64,000 nt of DNA, from assembly GCF_000737515.1 (NCBI RefSeq), contig NZ_CP006587.1, positions 3,777,001 through 3,841,000 on the forward strand, in the 5' to 3' direction. A program made the translations under genes and the position numbers. This DNA is from Hymenobacter sp. APR13. GTDB taxonomy: Bacteria > Bacteroidota > Bacteroidia > Cytophagales > Hymenobacteraceae. The notes under the pieces were generated by a model, which had not been told where the DNA came from, made no database searches, and worked only from the letters and a program-made list of their open reading frames with translations. Numbering within the stretch: position 1 is the stretch's first letter; each line of letters starts with the position of its first letter. Below are positions 29,352 through 38,709 of this stretch, piece by piece.

Positions 29352-30104
29352 CTAGCCGTTGGCTTCCGTCAGGTACCGCAACGCCCGCTCCACATCTTCC
29401 GGCGTGTCGATGCCGATGGTTTCCAAGGTGGTTTCGGCGGTCTGGATGCGGTAGCCGGCTTCCAGCCACCGCAGCTGCTCCAAGCTCTCGGCCAGCTCCA
29501 GCGGCGAGGGCGGCAGCTGCGTGATTTCGCGGAGCACGTCGGGGCGGTAGGCGTAGAGGCCGATGTGGCGCAGGTAGCGGTGGTGCGCCAGCCACTCGGC
29601 CTGCGGATGCTGGCGCTGGTAGGGCAGGGGGTGGCGGCTGAAATACAGGGCCTCGCCTTGGGCATTGAGCACCACTTTGGGCAGGTGGGGGCTGAACAGC
29701 TCTTCCTCGCTGATTACGGGCTTCACCAGTGTAGCCAATTGCGGCGGCGCGGGCGCGGCAAACAGCTGCACCAGCGCGTCGATCTGGCTGGGGTGGATGA
29801 AGGGCTCGTCGCCCTGGATATTGACGATGCAGTCGGCCTGCACGCCCAGCTGCTCGTAGGCGTCGCGCACCCGGTCGGTACCGCTAGGGTGGTCGGGGTG
29901 AGTCAGCACCGCCTCGCCACCAAAGCCGCGCACGTGCTCCAAGATGCGCTGGTCGTCGGTGGCTACCACCACCCGGCTCAGGCTGGACTGCTGGGCCCGG
30001 CGCACCACCCGCTCAATCATGGTCTGGCCGCCCAGGTCAACGAGAGGCTTGCCGGGCAGGCGGGTGGAAGCAAAACGGGCGGGAATGATACCGATGGCAA
30101 GCAT
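29352..30104 (-). CDS. kdsB: 3-deoxy-manno-octulosonate cytidylyltransferase (CMP-Kdo synthetase)
   Basis: 250 residues. The N-terminus IGIIPARFASTRLPGKPL is the nucleotide-binding signature, followed by VVVATDD, HPSGTDRV and VNIQGDEPFI. The enzyme activates Kdo with CTP for lipid A-core assembly in the outer membrane. The ATG at 30104 is the only sensible start. No other lipopolysaccharide gene is adjacent. Confidence 0.97.
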   Translation of the reverse strand: MLAIGIIPARFASTRLPGKPLVDLGGQTMIERVVRRAQQSSLSRVVVATDDQRILEHVRGFGGEAVLTHPDHPSGTDRVRDAYEQLGVQADCIVNIQGDEPFIHPSQIDALVQLFAAPAPPQLATLVKPVISEEELFSPHLPKVVLNAQGEALYFSRHPLPYQRQHPQAEWLAHHRYLRHIGLYAYRPDVLREITQLPPSPLELAESLEQLRWLEAGYRIQTAETTLETIGIDTPEDVERALRYLTEANG

Positions 30105-30421
30105 TAGGCGAGTAGGTGTAGCGCGAAGCCTTTGCTTCGCGTATCGTGGAACAGGAACAAATATCGTTGCGCGTCAGGCAACGGCAGGTGGCAGCGCGCA
30201 GCGTCGGCTTTGCGGGTTGCGGGCAGGCCTCATGGCGGCAGTCAGCAACTACGCTCAAAGCCGAATCCTGGCGCTTCCATCTTCAAAACAAACAATAAAA
30301 TGCGGCACTGGTACCGCAAAGCTCGGCTACTGCGCCCGAATGCCTAACTTTCGGCAGAATTTATGCACGGCCCCGGCTTTTTGCCGTTTACCGGCCGTAG
30401 CTGCTTTTGCTTGTTGTTTCT
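30105..30421. other. Intergenic region between divergent kdsB and the LysM gene
   Basis: 317 bases with no gene. It contains half of the GTAGCGCGAA palindrome family (about 30118-30145). The box TAACTTTCG (30344-30352) could be the -7 element of the LysM gene. I see nothing else. Confidence 0.5.
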
Positions 30422-31414
30422 ATGTTCCGATTCTCGTTGCTGTCCGCCGCGCTGGTTTTCTCTGGGTTCACTGCTTCCGCCACCGGCCTGGTGGCCCTGC
30501 CCGATTCCATAGGGGTGGAATACCGGAGTGGCAAAATGCTTATCCGGCACCGCGTAGCGCCCGGCGAAACCCTCTACGGCCTGGCCCGCCGCTACCGCGT
30601 ACCCGTCGAGCAGATTGTGGAAGCCAACAACGGCCAGAAAGGTGCCCTTACCACTGGTCAGATTGTGCTGGTGCCGCGCCAGCGCGTGGTGATGAACGCC
30701 TCCGACAACCCACGCCCCGCCGCCCCCGCCGCTGCTACCCGCAGCCTGCCTACCGACAGCCGCGGCAACCGCGTGTACAAAGTGGAGGCCGGCCAGACCC
30801 TGTTTGCCATTGCCCGCAAGTTCAACACCACGCCCCAGGCGCTGGCCGAGCTGAACAACTTCGCGCCCAACTACAACGTGCGCCAGGGCCAGACGCTCAT
30901 CGTGGCGGCCGGCACTGCCGCCCCTGCCCGCCGCGAAACGCCCGCCGCCCCCGCCACCCGCGAGCCGGCTACGCGTGAGCCGGCCGTGGCTACTGCTCCC
31001 GTCCGCGAAACGCCCCCCGCGGCCCCGGCTCCGCGCCCGGAAACCGCCGCGCCGCGCCCCGCCGACTCAGCCACTTCCACTGCTGCGCCCACCACCACCC
31101 GCGAGAAGCCCGAGGAGCGCGCCCCCACCCGGGCCAGCGAAATCGTGCGCCGCGTGACGGAAAGCGGCCTGGCCACCAGCATCCCCAACAGCACCACCGA
31201 CAAGTACCTGGCCCTGCACAAAACGGCCGAAGTGGGCACCATCATGCAGGTGCGCAACATCATGAACGGGCAGTCGGTGTACGTGCGCGTTATCGGCAAG
31301 CTGCCGGATACCGGCGAAAACAGCAACATCCTGGTGCGCCTCTCGCCCCGCGCCGTGCAGCGCCTGGCCACCCCCGACGCCCGCTTCCGCGTGGAAACCA
31401 GCTACGTGCCGTAA
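30422..31414 (+). CDS. Secreted protein with two LysM domains and an RlpA-like C-terminal barrel
   Basis: 330 residues from the ATG at 30422 with a signal peptide (FSLLSAALVFSGFTASATG). LysM 1 (about residues 40-85) reads HRVAPGETLYGLARRYRVP. LysM 2 (about 118-162) reads YKVEAGQTLFAIARKFN. A Pro/Ala/Thr-rich linker follows (about 170-240). The last 85 residues, with GTIMQVRNIMNGQSVYVRVI, NILVRLSPRAVQRL and FRVETSYVP, fit a double-psi beta barrel as in RlpA. It probably binds peptidoglycan in the periplasm. Whether it is a lytic transglycosylase is not clear, as I do not see the RlpA catalytic Asp-His pair with confidence. Confidence 0.82.
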   Translation: MFRFSLLSAALVFSGFTASATGLVALPDSIGVEYRSGKMLIRHRVAPGETLYGLARRYRVPVEQIVEANNGQKGALTTGQIVLVPRQRVVMNASDNPRPAAPAAATRSLPTDSRGNRVYKVEAGQTLFAIARKFNTTPQALAELNNFAPNYNVRQGQTLIVAAGTAAPARRETPAAPATREPATREPAVATAPVRETPPAAPAPRPETAAPRPADSATSTAAPTTTREKPEERAPTRASEIVRRVTESGLATSIPNSTTDKYLALHKTAEVGTIMQVRNIMNGQSVYVRVIGKLPDTGENSNILVRLSPRAVQRLATPDARFRVETSYVP

Positions 31415-31447
31415 GCGGTAAGAGAAACGCAGTCAATAATACCAGCA

Positions 31448-31539
31448 CGTCATGCTGAGCTTGCCGAAGCATCTCTACCGAGGGTAACTCAATGGTTACG
31501 ACGAAGCGGGAGAGATGCTTCGGCAAGCTCAGCATGACG
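31448..31539. repeat. Palindromic repeat with a 29-bp perfect stem, CGTCATGCTGAGC family
   Basis: The arm 31448-31476 is exactly complementary to 31511-31539. It shares CGTCATGCTGAGCTTG with 24421-24527 and lies in the 155-base gap between two co-directional genes. Confidence 0.88.
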
Positions 31540-31569
31540 TTCTTCTTTGGTGCCACACCTTCCTCCTCC

Positions 31570-32328
31570 ATGAACCACGCTCAGGTCCGCACCATCCTCG
31601 ATGAGAATTACGCCCGCTACAACCAGCCGGCGTTTATCCTCAATGACCCCATCCAGATTCCGCACCGTTTCACGCAACGGCAGGATGTGGAAATCAGCGG
31701 GCTGTTTGCGGCGCTGCTGGCTTGGGGGCGGCGGCCCACCATCATCAGCAAGGTAACCGAGCTGCTACAGCGCATGGACAACGCGCCCCACCAGTTCATC
31801 CTGCAGCATCAGGATGAGGACCTGAAGCGCCTGTTGGGCTTCTGCCACCGCACCTTCTGCGACACCGACCTGCTCTACTTCGTGCACTGGCTGCGCTGGT
31901 TTTACACCCGCCACAGCACGCTGGAAGACGCCTTCTTGCACGGCCGCACCCAAAAGGAGCGGCTGGAAAACTTCCATAATCTGTTCTTCAGCCTCGACGA
32001 CGCGCCCCACCGCACCCGCAAGCACGTGGCCACTCCGGCCCGCGGTTCGGCCTGCAAGCGCGTGAACATGTACCTGCGCTGGATGGTGCGCCAGGACGCG
32101 CACGGCGTGGACTTCGGCCTCTGGACCCGCCTGCCCATGGCCGACCTCGTCTGCCCCTGCGACGTGCACGTAGAGCGCGTGGCGCGCCGCCTGGGCCTGT
32201 TGGAACGCAGGCAGATGGACTGGCTGGCCGCCGAAGACCTCACCGCCCACCTGCGCACCTTCGACCCGCTCGACCCCGTAAAGTACGACTTCGCCCTGTT
32301 CGGACTGGGCGTGGAAGGGGAGATGTAG
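31570..32328 (+). CDS. TIGR02757/DUF2400 family protein
   Basis: 252 residues from the ATG at 31570; the longer open frame upstream is translated palindrome. Family blocks are DPIQIPHRFTQRQDVEISGL, FAALLAWGRR, PARGSACKRVNMYLRWMVR and GVDFGLWTRL, ending HLRTFDPLDPVKYDFALFGL. The helical fold with a late CxC/DxHVERVARRLG segment resembles the HhH-glycosylase superfamily, but no lesion-processing activity has been shown for this family. It is cytoplasmic and common in Bacteroidota. Confidence 0.85.
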   Translation: MNHAQVRTILDENYARYNQPAFILNDPIQIPHRFTQRQDVEISGLFAALLAWGRRPTIISKVTELLQRMDNAPHQFILQHQDEDLKRLLGFCHRTFCDTDLLYFVHWLRWFYTRHSTLEDAFLHGRTQKERLENFHNLFFSLDDAPHRTRKHVATPARGSACKRVNMYLRWMVRQDAHGVDFGLWTRLPMADLVCPCDVHVERVARRLGLLERRQMDWLAAEDLTAHLRTFDPLDPVKYDFALFGLGVEGEM

Positions 32329-32411
32329 GCGCCGGCTGGCACCGCGCAAAAGGGGGGCGGCCGGCTAAACAGTCAGCCATAAGCGCTGAGTATGTAAACC
32401 CCAGTTGCGGG

Positions 32412-32595
32412 GTTGCCGCGTAGCCCCGGAGGGGCGACAGGTTGGTAGCACATCAGTCGATAAACGGAACAAAGCCCCAGCGGGGCGACACCTGAACCGG
32501 GCGGTCAGGGTGTCGCCCCGCTGGGGCTTGCGGCAATGCTACGGCGATACTTCCACCGACATACCGCCCCTCTGGGGCTACGCGGCTGCTCCGCA
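32412..32595. repeat. Nested palindromes of the CCCC/GGGG family
   Basis: Outer arms around GCCGCGTAGCCCC (32415 on) match GGGGCTACGCGGC (to 32585). Inside them an independent hairpin has 21-base arms AAGCCCCAGCGGGGCGACACC (32471-32491) and its complement ending at 32529. It looks as if one element landed within another. The 345-base gap from 32329 to 32673 contains no gene. Confidence 0.8.
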
Positions 32596-32604
32596 ACGTG
32601 AGTT

Positions 32605-32643
32605 GTTTATATGATTGATAAGATATTATTAATCATATAACTG
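32605..32643. repeat. AT-rich inverted repeat
   Basis: The arms GTTTATATGATT and AATCATATAAC (one-base offset) flank GATAAGATATTATT. It is the most AT-rich stretch of the region, next to the GC-rich nested palindromes and downstream of the minus-strand gene at 32674. It may act as a terminator or as a site of strand separation. Confidence 0.6.
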
Positions 32644-32673
32644 AACAATGTCTGAGCGCTCATAGCTGACTGC

Positions 32674-34251
32674 TTACTGCAGCGTGTAAAGCTTAATCAC
32701 GCCGCCCTGCCGCTCGGTTACTTCCAGCAGCAGGCGAGGGCCCCCGCCGGCCGCCTGCGCGCTGATGTAGCGGCGGTACGGCTGCTTGTCCTTGGCCTTG
32801 AGCACCAGCATGTAGGCCTGCTTGTGGGCGGGGGCGCTGGTCTGGAAGTAGTAGGCGGGCAGAATCTCGCCCATCACCGGCGTGCTGATGTACTGGGTGT
32901 TGTAGGAAAAGTGCTTGACGGTCGGGGCCAGCTGGTACACGTATTCGTCGGCCAGCTGGACTTTGCGGCGCTCTTTTTCCGGCGTCACCACCACCTTCTC
33001 AAACGCCAGCTCGGGGCTGAAGTACAGCAGCGCGTGGCTGTCCTTGAGGGCCACATCGGCCACGAACTGGCGGCTCACCAGGTCCTGAAACACCATGGCG
33101 CCGTCGCTTTCGCCCAGCTGCTTCACCAGGTTTTTCTGCTGCGCCGGCAGCACATCGGCGTAGGCCACCTGCTGGTGCGACACCAGCTGGCCGGTGGGGG
33201 CAAAGCGGTCCAGGAAAAAGCCGGCCGTGACGGGGTCCTGCATGAGCCGGCTTTTGGCCGTCTGCTGGTAGGCCCCGCTCACCAGCACCTGGCCGGCTTC
33301 TGCATCCAGAAAAAAAGCGGCGGGCTGCAGCAGCTTGCCCATGATACGGTAGTCGCCGAGGCCCAGGCCGGGCTGCATGGCGGGCGCCACCTGCCGGCCC
33401 AGGTTGTCGAAGGCCAGCAGCTCGTACTGCTGCTGCATGATGGGCTCGGGCGTGGTGCCGGCGCTGGACTTGTAGCGGCGGTAGAGGTAGGTGATGCCCT
33501 GGTGGTGGCCAAGCGGTGCCCAGAACTCCTTGAAGTTCGGTGCCCAGCGGCTGTTGTTGAGCGGGGCCAGGTTGAGCGGGGTGCGCTGCGTGGTGTTGCG
33601 GGCCAGGTCGAAGGAGTTGAGCACGTACTCGTCGGTGCCCTGCCGGCTGTTCTGCTCGCGGCTCACCTGGTAGAACACGTTGCCCTCCACGTAGCTCAGC
33701 ACGCCCTTGACGGTGGTATGCTGCGGAATCTTGGTGTAGGGCAGCACCATCCGCTGCGTGGTGCCGGTGGAGTCCAGGCGCTGCAGCAGAATGTCATGCT
33801 GGTGGATGTCGTCCTTTTTGTCCAGGCGGTCCAGGTCCTTGTCCACCACTTCGGCCGCGTAGAGCGTGTTGCCCTGGGCAAACACCTCCAGCGGCTCCAG
33901 CGTGGGGTACAGCTCCTCCACCCAGGCGCGGTTAAACGTCCCCGCTGGCTGCTGCGGGTCGCGCAGCACTTGCAGGCCCTGCAGCTTCGCCACCGATTTT
34001 TCCCACTTCACCTTGCCATCGGGCTGCAGCAGCAGCACCCGCACAGTGCTTTCCTTGGGCTTCGACACGAACAGGGCCACGTTGCCGTTCTGCAGCTGCA
34101 GCACCGCGCCCGGAATTTCCTTTTTATCCAGGGTGATAGTGGCGGCCAGCTTGGTCTGGGCTGTTGCAGCTACTGAAAAAACACTCAGCAGCCCGCAGGC
34201 CGCTACTGCACCGTACCGGACAGCAGGCCGGTCTTGAAAGGAAAAAAGCAT
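32674..34251 (-). CDS. Secreted protein of unknown function
   Basis: 525 residues from the ATG at 34251 (MLFSFQDRPAVRYGAVAACG) with a signal peptide ending VAATAQ. There is no recognised domain. The sequence reads as repeated beta segments with many short D/G turns (for example NGNVALFVSKPKESTVRVLL, LLPYTKIPQHTTVKGV in the middle, and ISTPVMGEILPAYY late), which suggests a beta-propeller-like reporter fold. The end LYTLQ is not a T9SS signal. It is downstream of the pair at 34392-36052 in the same direction, 140 bases away, and could share transcription. Confidence 0.6.
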   Translation of the reverse strand: MLFSFQDRPAVRYGAVAACGLLSVFSVAATAQTKLAATITLDKKEIPGAVLQLQNGNVALFVSKPKESTVRVLLLQPDGKVKWEKSVAKLQGLQVLRDPQQPAGTFNRAWVEELYPTLEPLEVFAQGNTLYAAEVVDKDLDRLDKKDDIHQHDILLQRLDSTGTTQRMVLPYTKIPQHTTVKGVLSYVEGNVFYQVSREQNSRQGTDEYVLNSFDLARNTTQRTPLNLAPLNNSRWAPNFKEFWAPLGHHQGITYLYRRYKSSAGTTPEPIMQQQYELLAFDNLGRQVAPAMQPGLGLGDYRIMGKLLQPAAFFLDAEAGQVLVSGAYQQTAKSRLMQDPVTAGFFLDRFAPTGQLVSHQQVAYADVLPAQQKNLVKQLGESDGAMVFQDLVSRQFVADVALKDSHALLYFSPELAFEKVVVTPEKERRKVQLADEYVYQLAPTVKHFSYNTQYISTPVMGEILPAYYFQTSAPAHKQAYMLVLKAKDKQPYRRYISAQAAGGGPRLLLEVTERQGGVIKLYTLQ

Positions 34252-34391
34252 GTTGGGGAAAGAGAAGGAGAAATGGGGATTTGGGCGCTTTAAGCAGTAA
34301 AACCTGAGCAGGCAGCCAGCCAAATTCGTCTGGCTACCCGCTGCTCGTAAGTGGCTTATTGTCTAATCACTAAAGACTTGTATCTGAATAC

Positions 34392-35027
34392 TCAAAAAGA
34401 AAGGCCCATGACGGCCGTGAGCTGCTGCCGGATGGAGACGGCCTCCACCGGCCCTTCGCTGGAGTAGTCGGCGTAGAGGCGGCTGGGAAGCAGGTCGGCG
34501 GTCAAGCGCAGGTACAGGTTGCTGCGCCCGAAGGTGCGCGCGCCCTCCAGCAGCACGCTGGGCGAGCGGAACGGCAAACTGTAGAGCGCATACCGGTAGC
34601 CGGCGCCCACGCCCACGCCCCACGCCCGGTCCGATTCGCGGGTGGCCTTGCAGCCGTAGCGCCAGGTCACGTACTCCGGAAAATCGAGCACCGCCGACCC
34701 GTTGAAGCCGTAAATTTCCTGCGGCGCGCCCAGCAGCCCGCCGGCCACGTTCAGCGAGAGGCCCACGGCCTGGTCGGCGCTGATTTTCCACAGCGGCGCA
34801 TCGTAGGCCAGGCCCAGCGTCGTCAGCACGGCCCGGCTCCGCACCGTGGTCAGGGCGTATTCGCCGCGGGCCTGGGTGGCGGTGGGCTGCTCTAGTAGCT
34901 CGGCGTAGGAGGCGCGCACCGGCACCGTGCCCGCCCCCAGGTACATCGAGAAATTGCTGGTTTGGGCGCGGGCGGTGCCGGCCAGGCCCAGGCTGGCAGC
35001 CAGCAGCAGCAGATAAAAACGGGCCAT
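34392..35027 (-). CDS. Outer-membrane beta-barrel-like protein
   Basis: 211 residues from the ATG at 35027. The signal peptide LLLLAASLGLAGTARAQ is followed by alternating strands rich in aromatic residues and Gly (VGVGAGYRYALYSL, SNLYLRLTADLLPSRLYADY) ending in LTAVMGLSF with a terminal Phe, as in outer-membrane barrels. The reading frame continues upstream to 35555, but that part overlaps the previous gene and is noncoding. Only two bases separate it from the stop of the upstream lipoprotein gene, so the two are translationally linked. Function is unknown. Confidence 0.7.
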   Translation of the reverse strand: MARFYLLLLAASLGLAGTARAQTSNFSMYLGAGTVPVRASYAELLEQPTATQARGEYALTTVRSRAVLTTLGLAYDAPLWKISADQAVGLSLNVAGGLLGAPQEIYGFNGSAVLDFPEYVTWRYGCKATRESDRAWGVGVGAGYRYALYSLPFRSPSVLLEGARTFGRSNLYLRLTADLLPSRLYADYSSEGPVEAVSIRQQLTAVMGLSF

Positions 35028-35029
35028 AC

Positions 35030-36052
35030 TTAGTGGTAGTCGAATCGGGAAATCGTGCCGGCTTCGCCCACGGCGTAGAGCGTGGCGGCATCGGCAAAGT
35101 CGGCGCTGCGGTACACGTGCTGCAGGCTCTGGCCCGTCGGGCCCGTCAGGTTCACCCAGGGCGTCACGTCGGGCTGGGCGGCGTATGTTGGGAAGTTGCG
35201 CAGCACGGTTTTCCAGCCCACCGCCACCACTTCGGATTGCCACTGCGCGAAATCGTGCACCGGCACATTCAGCAAGTCCTGCGCCGATACCTGCCGGTAC
35301 TGCCGGGTGGCCGCGTCGTAGGTCATGGCCCGGAACGATTTGGCTTGGCCCAGGTCGTCGACGCCGCTGACCAGGTAGTCGGTGCCGTTGGGGTAGAGGT
35401 GCAGGTCGAACACGCGGGCGGGCATGGGCCACTCCACCGGCTCCCAGGTGCGGCCGCCGTTGCCGGTCCGGAAGCACTGGTTGGTGCCCACCGCCAGGCC
35501 CACCTGCGTCGTGGCAAAGGCTACGGCCTGAAAGTCGCCGTTTACCGGCGGCCACACCGCAAACACGTAGTCGCGCCAGGTGCGGCCGCCGTCGGTGGTG
35601 TGGCTCAGCAGGCCATCTTCGCCCACCAGAAAGCCCGTGGCGGCATCCAGCATCTGCACGTCGGTGATGGCCGAGTAGGGCAGGTACTTCACCCGCGTCC
35701 AGGTGCGGCCGCCGGTGGTGGTATGGTAGAGGCCGGTGGCCGTGAGGGCCAGGCCGGTACCGGGCGACGAAAAGTGCAATTGCCGGATGTCGCCCAGGGC
35801 GGCGTTGCTCAGGTTCTGCCAGCTGGCCCCGGCGGAGGTGGTGCCCAGCAGGATGCCATTCTCGCCGCCCACAAACCCGGTGGCCGAGCCAACAAAATCA
35901 ACGCTCAGCCAGGTGGTGCCCGCTACGGCAGGCGGCACGGCCAGATTCCGGTACCGGATGGTGGCGTGCTTTTCCAGGACGGTAATATCTGGTGAACAGC
36001 CGGTTAGCGCCAGGCTGAGGCAGGCGCCGCACCAAAATAAAATTCTATTCAT
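35030..36052 (-). CDS. YCF48/BNR-repeat lipoprotein
   Basis: 340 residues. The lipobox LALTGC follows a short signal MNRILFWCGACLS. At least four repeats of the type GLYHTTTGGRTWTRV, GLLSHTTDGGRTWRDY and QCFRTGNGGRTWEPVEW, each with TGF(V/L)VGE(N/D)G before it, form a beta-propeller like YCF48/photosynthesis-assembly and sialidase BNR proteins. No catalytic residues are evident, so it is likely a binding or assembly protein of the envelope. Its stop codon TAA is two bases from the next ATG (35027). Confidence 0.82.
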   Translation of the reverse strand: MNRILFWCGACLSLALTGCSPDITVLEKHATIRYRNLAVPPAVAGTTWLSVDFVGSATGFVGGENGILLGTTSAGASWQNLSNAALGDIRQLHFSSPGTGLALTATGLYHTTTGGRTWTRVKYLPYSAITDVQMLDAATGFLVGEDGLLSHTTDGGRTWRDYVFAVWPPVNGDFQAVAFATTQVGLAVGTNQCFRTGNGGRTWEPVEWPMPARVFDLHLYPNGTDYLVSGVDDLGQAKSFRAMTYDAATRQYRQVSAQDLLNVPVHDFAQWQSEVVAVGWKTVLRNFPTYAAQPDVTPWVNLTGPTGQSLQHVYRSADFADAATLYAVGEAGTISRFDYH

Positions 36053-36070
36053 AGATCAATAAAGATGCGG

Positions 36071-36079
36071 CCAAATATA
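36071..36079 (-). promoter_or_regulatory. -7 box of the YCF48-like gene
   Basis: On the minus strand it reads TATATTTGG, an exact TAnnTTTG, about 20 bases before the ATG at 36052. This would give a very short leader. Confidence 0.5.
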
Positions 36080-36188
36080 GCTGGGCCTACAGGAGAATTA
36101 AAACAGCGCCGGGCAGTTTGCCAGAGAAATTCCGGCCCATAGCCGACACTTTCCCTGGCCCTGAATCTTTCCCGCCCTATATCCTGTT

Positions 36189-36197
36189 TACCTTTAC
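36189..36197 (+). promoter_or_regulatory. -7 box of mutS2
   Basis: TACCTTTAC, one base from TAnnTTTGC, 31 bases before the TTG start at 36228. Confidence 0.45.
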
Positions 36198-36227
36198 ACT
36201 CCATTCCGATTTCCAAGACAACCCGAT

Positions 36228-38645
36228 TTGATTTTACCTCAGAACTTCGAGCAGAAAATAGGCTTCGCGCAGCTGCGTGAAATGCTGGAAAGTATGTGCC
36301 TGAGCCCACTCGGCCGCCAGTTTGTGGCCAAAATGGTGTTCCAGACCAAGCACGACCAGCTGCACAAGCTGCTGCTCCAGACCGACGAGTTCCGCTTCCT
36401 GCTGCACAGCGGGGCCGACTTCCCCAGCCAGCACTACCACGACGTCAATCCGCAGCTGGTGCGCGCCAGCCTGCCCGGCGCCTACCTCGACGTGGCCGCC
36501 TTCTTCGCCGTGAAGATGAGCTTGCGCACCATCCGGCAGGCCCTCACCTTCTTCACCCAGGCTGCCGAAGACCTGTACCCCACGCTGCGCCTGCTCGGCA
36601 TTGGCGTGCAGGTCGACCGCAACCTGCTGGCCGCCCTCGACAAGGTGGTGGACGACGAAGGCCTCGTGCGCGACGATGCCTCGCCGCTGCTGCGCCAGCT
36701 GCGCCAGGAGCTGATTACGCGCCAGGGGCTGCTGCGCAAGCAGATTGCGGGCATCCTGCGCCACGCCAAAAACGAAGGCTGGATTCCCGGCGACGCCGAG
36801 CCCACCATCCGGGGTGGGCGCCTGGTGCTGCCCGTGGTAGCTGAGCACAAGCGCCGCGTAAAAGGCTTGATCCACGACGAGTCGGCCTCGGGCCAGACGG
36901 TGTACATCGAGCCCGAAGCCGTGTTCGAGCTCAACAACGACATCAAGGACCTCGAAAACGCCTACCAGCGCGAGCTGATCCGCATCCTGACGGCCCTCAC
37001 CGACCAGCTCCGGCCACACATTCCGGATTTGCGCAAGGCCTACCAGTACCTCGGCCTGATCGACTTTATCCGGGCCAAGGCGCGCCTGGCTCTGCGCCTG
37101 GAGGCCACCCTGCCCATCCTGCACCCGCGCCCCCAGCTGCTCTGGAAGCAGGTGCGTCACCCGCTGCTCTACTTCACCTTCCTGGGCCACGCCAAAGACG
37201 ACCCGCGCGAAGTGGTGCCACTCGATATCGAGCTGACGCCGGAGCAGCGCATCCTGCTGATTTCGGGGCCGAATGCCGGCGGTAAGTCGGTGAGTATGAA
37301 GACGGTGGGGCTGGTGCAGTATATGCTGCAGTGCGGCCTGCTGATTCCGGCCGGCGAGGGCTCGGAAGCGGGCATGTTCGACGACATTTTCCTGGACATC
37401 GGCGACGAACAGAGCCTGGAAAACGATTTGAGCACGTACTCGTCGCACCTGCTGAGCATGAAGCAGTTCGTGACGCTGGCCGGCAAGCGCAGTTTGGTGC
37501 TGATTGACGAATTCGGCACCGGCACCGAGCCGGCGCTGGGCGGCGCCATTGCCGAGGCCGTGCTGGAGCAGCTCAACCGGGCGCGCAGCTTCGGCGTCAT
37601 CACCACCCACTACACCAACCTCAAGAACTACGCCGAGCGCACGCCCGGCATCGTGAACGGGGCCATGCGCTACGACCCTGAGCAGCTGCAGCCGCTCTAC
37701 CGCCTCGAAATCGGGAAGCCGGGCTCGTCGTTTGCCATCGAAATTGCCCGCAAAATCGGTTTGCCCAAGCAGCTGGTGGAGCGCGCCACCCAGCTCGTCG
37801 GCAAAGACAAAATCCGCTACGACCGGCTGCTGGAAGGCCTGGAAAAGGAAAAGTCAGACCTCGAAGCCCGCACCGCCGAAGCCGCCAAAGCCGAGCGCCG
37901 CCTGAAAAAAGCCGCCCAGGAATACCAGGACCTCAAGAAGTACCTCGACGATACCACGCTGGAGGTGCTGCGCGAGGCCAAGCAGAAAGCCAAGCTGCTG
38001 CTGCGCGACACCAACCAACAGATCGAGGCCACCATCCAGGAAATCCGCCTCGGCCAGGCCGACAAGGACCGCACCAAGGAGGCCCGCGGCAAGCTCGACA
38101 CCTTTGTGCGCGAGAAGCTGCAGATTGAGCCGCCCAAGCCCAAAGCCACCCGCGAGCTGGCCGAGGTCGGCACGCTGAAAGCCGGCGACAAAGTGGCGCT
38201 GATTGGGCAGGAAGGCTACGGCGAGCTGATGAGCGTGAAGGGCAAAACCGCCGAAGTGAGCTTCGGCGGCATGAAAACCATCGTCAAGATCAGCCAGCTC
38301 GAAAAGCTGACGCGCTCCGAAATCCGGGAGCGGGAAAAGGAGTCGGCGCGCCGGGCCCCGGCCCAGTACGCCGGCTTCGACACCACCGGCAAGATGTCGA
38401 GCTTCAGCCCCACGCTGGATTTGCGCGGCGAGCGGGCCGAGGACGCCCTCACCAAAATCACGGCCTACGTGGATGATGCCGTAATGCTGGGCGTGCCCGA
38501 AATCAAGATTCTGCACGGCCGCGGCAACGGCGTGCTGCGCCAGGTGGTGCGCGACTACCTGCACCGCACCCGCCAGGTGGCCAGTGTAGCCGACGAGCAC
38601 GCCGACCGCGGCGGCGACGGCGCCACCATCGCCGTGCTGAAGTAG
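36228..38645 (+). CDS. mutS2: MutS2 family ATPase with Smr nuclease domain
   Basis: 805 residues from a TTG at 36228 (ILPQNFEQKIGFAQLREMLE); no earlier ATG is in frame and family N-termini align with this start. The order is lever/clamp helices (to about 320), the ATPase with Walker A GPNAGGKSVSMKT near residue 346 and Walker B LVLIDEFGTGTEP near 423, a long coiled coil (about 520-620), a KOW-like segment (AGDKVALIGQEGYGELMSV), and the C-terminal Smr domain with LDLRGERAEDAL and HGRGNGVL. It lacks the mismatch-recognition domain of MutS. Known roles are suppression of recombination and rescue of collided ribosomes. Single gene, with a strong terminator at 38710. Confidence 0.95.
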   Translation: MILPQNFEQKIGFAQLREMLESMCLSPLGRQFVAKMVFQTKHDQLHKLLLQTDEFRFLLHSGADFPSQHYHDVNPQLVRASLPGAYLDVAAFFAVKMSLRTIRQALTFFTQAAEDLYPTLRLLGIGVQVDRNLLAALDKVVDDEGLVRDDASPLLRQLRQELITRQGLLRKQIAGILRHAKNEGWIPGDAEPTIRGGRLVLPVVAEHKRRVKGLIHDESASGQTVYIEPEAVFELNNDIKDLENAYQRELIRILTALTDQLRPHIPDLRKAYQYLGLIDFIRAKARLALRLEATLPILHPRPQLLWKQVRHPLLYFTFLGHAKDDPREVVPLDIELTPEQRILLISGPNAGGKSVSMKTVGLVQYMLQCGLLIPAGEGSEAGMFDDIFLDIGDEQSLENDLSTYSSHLLSMKQFVTLAGKRSLVLIDEFGTGTEPALGGAIAEAVLEQLNRARSFGVITTHYTNLKNYAERTPGIVNGAMRYDPEQLQPLYRLEIGKPGSSFAIEIARKIGLPKQLVERATQLVGKDKIRYDRLLEGLEKEKSDLEARTAEAAKAERRLKKAAQEYQDLKKYLDDTTLEVLREAKQKAKLLLRDTNQQIEATIQEIRLGQADKDRTKEARGKLDTFVREKLQIEPPKPKATRELAEVGTLKAGDKVALIGQEGYGELMSVKGKTAEVSFGGMKTIVKISQLEKLTRSEIREREKESARRAPAQYAGFDTTGKMSSFSPTLDLRGERAEDALTKITAYVDDAVMLGVPEIKILHGRGNGVLRQVVRDYLHRTRQVASVADEHADRGGDGATIAVLK

Positions 38646-38648
38646 GAT

Positions 38649-38686
38649 CACGGATTAGCACGGATTGTCCACTGATTGCACGGATT
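38649..38686 (+). repeat. Three short direct repeats CACGGATT
   Basis: CACGGATT occurs at 38649, 38659 and 38679, just after mutS2 and before its terminator. It is simple and of unknown meaning. Confidence 0.6.
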
Positions 38687-38709
38687 TTGTGGACGGCAGC
38701 AGCAATACA

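Noticed and set aside
34392..35555. 387-residue frame covering the porin-like gene and beyond
   Set aside because: The upstream half overlaps the YCF48-like gene in another frame; the signal peptide at 35027 marks the true start.
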